The notes under the pieces: generated by a model | Told to the model about the DNA's origin: nothing | Databases searched by the model: none | Seen by the model: the letters and a program-made list of their open reading frames with translations, nothing else | Translations under genes and position numbers: made by a program | Assembly: GCF_037975245.1 (NCBI RefSeq) | Contig: NC_092562.1 | Coordinates: 22,397,054 to 22,461,053, forward strand | DNA: 64,000 nucleotides | From: Apostichopus japonicus | Lineage: Eukaryota; Echinodermata; Holothuroidea; Aspidochirotida; Stichopodidae | Direction: 5' to 3' | In this document: piece by piece, positions 59,936 to 64,000 of the stretch | Layout of the letters: each line of letters starts with the position of its first letter | How positions within the stretch are numbered: position 1 is the first letter of the stretch

Positions 59936-61199
59936 CTAGTTACACCTGGGGACAAAGACTAAACATATACTGTCTATATTGTTCACCATGCTAATTTTGA
60001 TACGACCCAGTAAATAAATGAATAGGCGAGACAGGCTTTACAGAAATATTTGGTCCCAGGGATCGGCGGGCCTTCCAGATCATAAATAAGTCGATGTATA
60101 ACGTGATCCTGTGTGCTGTTCTAACGAATTAGACATCCATTTGTCAGTTCGAAACGGTGTGAGAATTTGCCGCAGCGTCGCAGAAGGACAGTTTGTTTAT
60201 TGAAATTGCATGAATTACAATATTCAGTTAAATATTTACCCGATAATACACACACCGCTCGTATTTTTCACTCATCTCAAGTGCTATTGCACTTCTTATA
60301 ATACAAACAACCACGAAGAGATGATTCATAGATAGAGCAAATAGTCATGTAGAGACCATTCGATTTGTGTAGAATAAAAAAAAACAGCCACTATAACGGA
60401 TCTTTACGGGTAAATTTGAGACCGTTCTTTTTATCGACGAAACTCTTATACCACTTCGAACTGACAAAATGCTAAATAATATGCTAGTAGCACCCTAGGA
60501 CTATGCAAACATCGTTGTATATACATGCATTAACCTGGACCGACTATTTCAATGGAGATACGAGTGCAAAAGACATCCATATTTAACGCAGGGTCATGTG
60601 ACGTTCACCCTTCTAGAACTCAACTCTTACCGTACTTGAATGTATATGCCATAAACAATTGATGTCATGATCTCATATAGCTACACCACGTTTCTGGTGA
60701 AGCTATGCGAACAACGGAATATCGCTAAGTGGTAGGCTACATTTTTCCAATGTTTATCGCAATTTTCAATTCCAAAATTGCCATTTTGAGTATCTTCTTT
60801 TCAAGAAACAATCGAACTGCAGCTGGAACGTACGCAGCTTATCAGGACTGTATACACAAATGTACATTTAGACACATAGGGCAGGATATAAGAGCTAAAG
60901 GGCTGACTGTCCAAACTATAGCTGTGCCAGTATGGAGATTATGGCTCCATTACCAAACCGGGCAAGTAGTGCAAGATATTGTGAACTTCGTTTGCTTACT
61001 TTTTACCTTCAACACAGTAATGTTGATACCAACTTACCAAACTGTAGTAAAGTCTTTCTAAAGTAACATGCCAGTACCTTGCCTTGCATGCATTCGGTTG
61101 CACCAACCGGTGACAGAAAGGAACTGTGGTATTTCCTTTCATAAGTAAGGTTTTATGATATTTTCCCTGACATCCAACCTAGAGGTTGGTGCCTCCCCT

Positions 61200-61455
61200 C
61201 CCCACACCCCACAGATTTATTTTGGGGACGGAATGGGACCGCTTGAAATTGAGTGACCATAAGGGTATATAATAAATGTTTTCTGAAGCAAAATATGGGG
61301 AAATAGTGTTATTCAGTCATAATTGGTGTTTTGTCTAAAAGGCATATTTTTTTTGCGCGCTCGGCGGTGGCTCTTAAGTGTGGGCTGTAAAATGGGGAAG
61401 AAAATTTTGATTCCCCCACCCCCAAACCAAAAAGCTGGCTACGCCCGGGCCTCTG
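61200..61455. mobile_element. Decayed end of a CAGGGGCGTAGCCAG-type element
   Basis: The right border reads GCTGGCTACGCCC followed by a changed GGGCCTCTG. Reversed, this is like CAGGGGCGTAGCCAGC, the tip found at 37003 and, as CAGGGGCGTATCCAGG, at 42845. The nearby GAAAATTTTGATTCCCCCAC fits the family's interior style. The left end and target duplication were not found. Confidence 0.35.
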
Positions 61456-62586
61456 AAGTGAATAACACTATTATCATGTTTGCTATGTGGAAGGGTCGAA
61501 GAAAAGAACAAAATGAAGTAGTCACAGCCGGTCGTATAGATATATTTTGGATCATATAATGATCGCTGTTTATTCAATTCTGAAAAGAAAAAAGGGTAAA
61601 AGGAACAACTTTAAGTAAGTAGTCTTAATAGATTGTGTCCAACAAAACTCTTAAAGACTTCCGTCGATTTTTCTTGAACATTTAATCAGCATATCGCTTT
61701 AACCCCCCTGAATTTAGCATAAAACCCTCATATTCTTGAACAGTGATATCAAACCAGTAAACATACAACTTCTTCCATTAATCTGTATGGCACCCTTACT
61801 GGGCTTACCAAATTTACCTGACTTTCAGACATTTGCATAATTAAGCGCAAATCCCTGTTAAAGAACTGTATACAATTAACTTACTACTGTGACCGGATGC
61901 GAATAACGACAGTTTCAGAATACCGATGTGGTTCACAGTCACACAAAGGTTCAGTACAATATAGTTTCGGTAAACCTGTAATACAAATGTACAGTAACAT
62001 AAATACATGCAACAGCAACTCATGTAAACGTAATAAGCTTTTAATGAACAGATTTCTTAAATTAACATTACAATCAATAGGCTAATTCAACGACTAGGGC
62101 TAAATTCAACCTGCAACGTCATGAACAGTCTAAAATCAGTTTGCTACCGAAATCTCAGCTAGCTTCGAATCGAACTCATGAATATTCATGACCCTTAACA
62201 TCGAGGTACGTAACGTGTCTTGACAACAGGTCCATAACAACAAATTCTAAGTCCCTCACAAGTTAAAAAATCATCGTAGATTGGTCTAAATACTCTTTTA
62301 TGAAAACACCCTTACAAACACAAATAATCAGTAATATATTGAGGTCAAATCAACGGTAATTCCACAGAGAGAGAACCAGAAACCGATAAATAGCGCTGAA
62401 TGACAGCCATTACAAGCAAGCTAATCATGAAACACATGGGCCTATCTGCCGTGAATACCCCGAGGCGTACGTAAACTATAATTAGATTAAAACGTGTCTA
62501 CACGGGTCAACAAACTACAACTCGTATCGTAAACCCAGTGTACATATCGGAAAACCAATACAAGAAGACAATTGTATAACACTCAC

Positions 62587-62603
62587 CTAACAAACTTAAA
62601 CAT
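62587..62603 (-). CDS. F-box/LRR protein, exon 1 coding part (start codon)
   Basis: An ATG at 62601-62603 gives MFKFV plus two bases (AG) before a consensus donor, TTAG|GTGAGT. The two bases join the T that opens exon 2 to make serine, so the protein starts MFKFVSTHAPEDD. The exon probably extends right to about 62690, where the transcription start is expected, as 5' untranslated sequence. Only the match of donor, phase and promoter supports this link over 7.9 kb, so it is less sure than exons 2 and 3. An upstream ATG in the same exon opens a separate 15-codon frame. Confidence 0.6.
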
Positions 62604-62642
62604 TTACGACGGTAACTTTCTGAAGAAATAGCAGAACTTGGC

Positions 62643-62690
62643 CTAATTTGTTGCCGTCGTTCTCTCCAGCAGTGCTCTGTTTAGCGCCAT
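62643..62690 (-). other. Upstream open reading frame in exon 1
   Basis: The ATG inside the YY1-like motif (CAAAATGGCGC) opens 15 codons, MALNRALLERTTATN, and stops at 62643-62645, 39 bases before the main start at 62603. If translated it would be expected to reduce initiation at the F-box start. It may instead be only the overlap of the YY1 motif with an ATG. Confidence 0.4.
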
Positions 62691-62720
62691 TTTGTTCTCG
62701 CCTGCTTGACGAGCGCCCCC
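62685..62720 (-). promoter_or_regulatory. YY1-type core promoter of the F-box gene
   Basis: CGCCATTTTG on the plus strand (62685-62694) is CAAAATGGCG on the minus strand, the YY1 or TISU motif that often sits at or just downstream of a transcription start. The next bases (CGAGCGCCCCCT) are CpG-rich. It lies immediately upstream of exon 1 in the right orientation. Confidence 0.5.
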
Positions 62721-64000
62721 TAAAATGGAACAATTACTTTTACGGTTTCACTCGAAACACTATGGATAAAGGAAAGCAGTCACCATTTTCATGACCGTGA
62801 AAAAGTACACTAACAATTGTGTAATGGAAATTGGAATGTGGATTATCCATGTTGTATTTTGTTATGTATCAAAATCTGAAGGAACGTGTCATCATATTTT
62901 CCTACAGATTAAAATTATCCAGAAAAGTACACGCCTAATTATTTCATGTGGAATATCATTTTTTCCAAATGTGCATAAAACATCCGGGGTGTAATACTAA
63001 AAGAACAAGCAAAGGTCGCTATTTTCACGTGGCAAATGGATTAAGATATTTAAGAAAATGACCGTAAAAGTTACCTAGTTATTCCATTAAAATTACTATG
63101 TAGATCATTTTCTTGACTGAAAGTGGATAATCTGACAATATGTTATAGCCTAATATAATTTGTTCTGTGAATCAAGGAAATTTAACGTACGTGTCACCAT
63201 ATACATACGGATAAATTCTTTAGGAAAATTCGCACGGATTTGGTGATATGAAGGTAAGATATATGTCAGTGGTTTGATTTATGAAGGCTCATGATCTTTT
63301 CTCCTACTTGTATTGGCTTTTAACGGGGGTAAAACGTGATAAGTAACCTTTAAAGTTGTGTTTAAGTTACCTTAGGTCATACTATTTGTACACTCATACG
63401 CGCACAGTGTGTTGGTCTTGCCCTGTTTGGCTCCCCATGGCCGCACAACGGCTTTGGGTTAGCGTATGAGTCCGCCCCACTGATCTGTACAATAACGTTA
63501 GTGTACAGATCAGTGGTCCGCCCTCCAGTTCTTATACCAATGTCTTTGTAAGGAGACGAGAAGCAGACGACAGGATTCGTTGCTCCACAGCCACATAAGT
63601 CTCCTTGCCGTTCTTTTTTTGACATATCTTTTTTTTTCCACAGCGCATGTGATATGGCAAGTGTAATGTGTAAGACTCGAAGAATAGACGTTTGAATAGT
63701 GTCAAGGTCCATTCAGATCGACCTTTTTATGACACGGATACTAAATCCCAACAACGTTATCATCCAATTCTTGGAAGTAATATCAATTTTATGGTAAATG
63801 TCCGTTATAGTGACGTTCTGTAGTCTACGAATCGCTGATCTCTTCGAACTGAAAGGGGTTAAATAACATGGTAGTAGCACCTAAAAGCACGTCACATGAC
63901 ATTCCGGCTGAGGTTAGTTCCAAGGTGTTTCGACAACACAGCTAGTTGACCTCCAACGTCACTTCCGTTTCAGATTCGCTGATCGTATTGTGGAGTTTTG
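62721..64000. other. Upstream flank, no gene recognised
   Basis: No exon was supported. A minus-strand open frame of 111 codons (63377-63712) runs through a perfect hairpin and is probably chance. CpG rises again in the last 120 bases, with CGTCACTTCCG near 63957. Confidence 0.35.
63477..63516. repeat. Perfect 15-bp hairpin
   Basis: CCACTGATCTGTACA (63477-63491) and its exact reverse complement (63502-63516) enclose a 10-base loop, ATAACGTTAG. The word GTCCGCC lies just outside on both sides, as if duplicated around an inserted foldback. Confidence 0.9.

Larger units (their letters stand above)
54641..62586 (-). other. Intron 1 of the F-box gene (about 7.9 kb)
   Basis: This is the sequence between the short first coding exon and exon 2. 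It contains a TA repeat, a 268-bp tandem duplication, a TTTAGGGTAGTA minisatellite, a second YY1-like promoter motif, a TTAA MITE and a decayed hAT-like end, listed separately. No further coding exon is needed for the reading frame. C runs lie near 55015, 55440 and 57777, and a G run near 59180. Confidence 0.7.

Noticed and set aside
62160-62185. TTCGAATCGAACTCATGAATATTC as a tRNA B box
   Set aside because: The match to GGTTCGANTCC is poor and no A box or tRNA fold lies nearby.
63377-63712. 111-codon minus-strand frame
   Set aside because: It crosses a perfect hairpin and A-runs and resembles no known protein; no splice borders fit.

Overview
This window looks like nuclear DNA from an animal. 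It is AT-rich, has almost no long open frames, carries spliced gene pieces with consensus GT-AG borders, and is full of LINE, SINE, hAT-like and TTAA-type elements. The frequent TAGGCCTA-type words and the repeat mix remind me of marine deuterostome invertebrates, most likely an echinoderm. That taxon guess is inference and is held loosely. No bacterial gene, operon, CRISPR array or phage was seen.

The clearest gene is an F-box/leucine-rich-repeat protein on the minus strand (about 62.7 to 52.4 kb). I rebuilt it by hand from three coding exons whose splice phases agree. A first exon starts at a YY1-like promoter and carries only 17 coding bases. A 129-base exon holds the first half of the F-box, and a 751-base exon holds the rest of the F-box plus the LRRs and the stop. 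The product is 298 residues, probably a substrate-binding subunit of an SCF ubiquitin ligase. Its introns hold a hAT-like element with a perfect 8-bp target duplication, a 268-bp tandem duplication, a minisatellite and a TTAA-type MITE.

A second minus-strand gene may cover most of the left 41 kb. A CpG-rich block at 41.1-41.56 kb holds a plausible first coding exon encoding a signal peptide. At 3.1 and 2.2 kb two exon-like segments join in phase and end in a stop. Several weaker exon candidates lie between. I cannot name the product and cannot prove that all pieces belong to one gene.

The rest is repeats. From left to right: a TTAA-type MITE with a 17-bp hairpin (6.8-7.4 kb); a tRNA-headed SINE (13.7 kb); a CA-rich minisatellite (18.3 kb); a higher-order minisatellite with a period of about 224 bp (22.5-23.65 kb); a short-TIR element with a duplicated 3' end (25.0-25.7 kb); a 5'-truncated RTE-like LINE with an 11-bp target duplication (27.2-27.85 kb); a second possible SINE (29.2-29.4 kb); a cluster of DR1-like nuclear-receptor sites (30.3-30.5 kb); a hAT-like element with a perfect TSD (36.6-37.3 kb); a hAT-like element nested inside another (42.8-44.2 kb); a CR1/L2-like LINE fragment (45.9-46.4 kb); a 3.3-kb satellite array in which some units carry a tRNA-Pro-like block (46.8-50.1 kb); and another LINE fragment (50.6-51.0 kb).

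All coordinates and motifs were read by eye. No alignment, splice predictor or database was available, so product names and TE family labels rest on pattern recognition.
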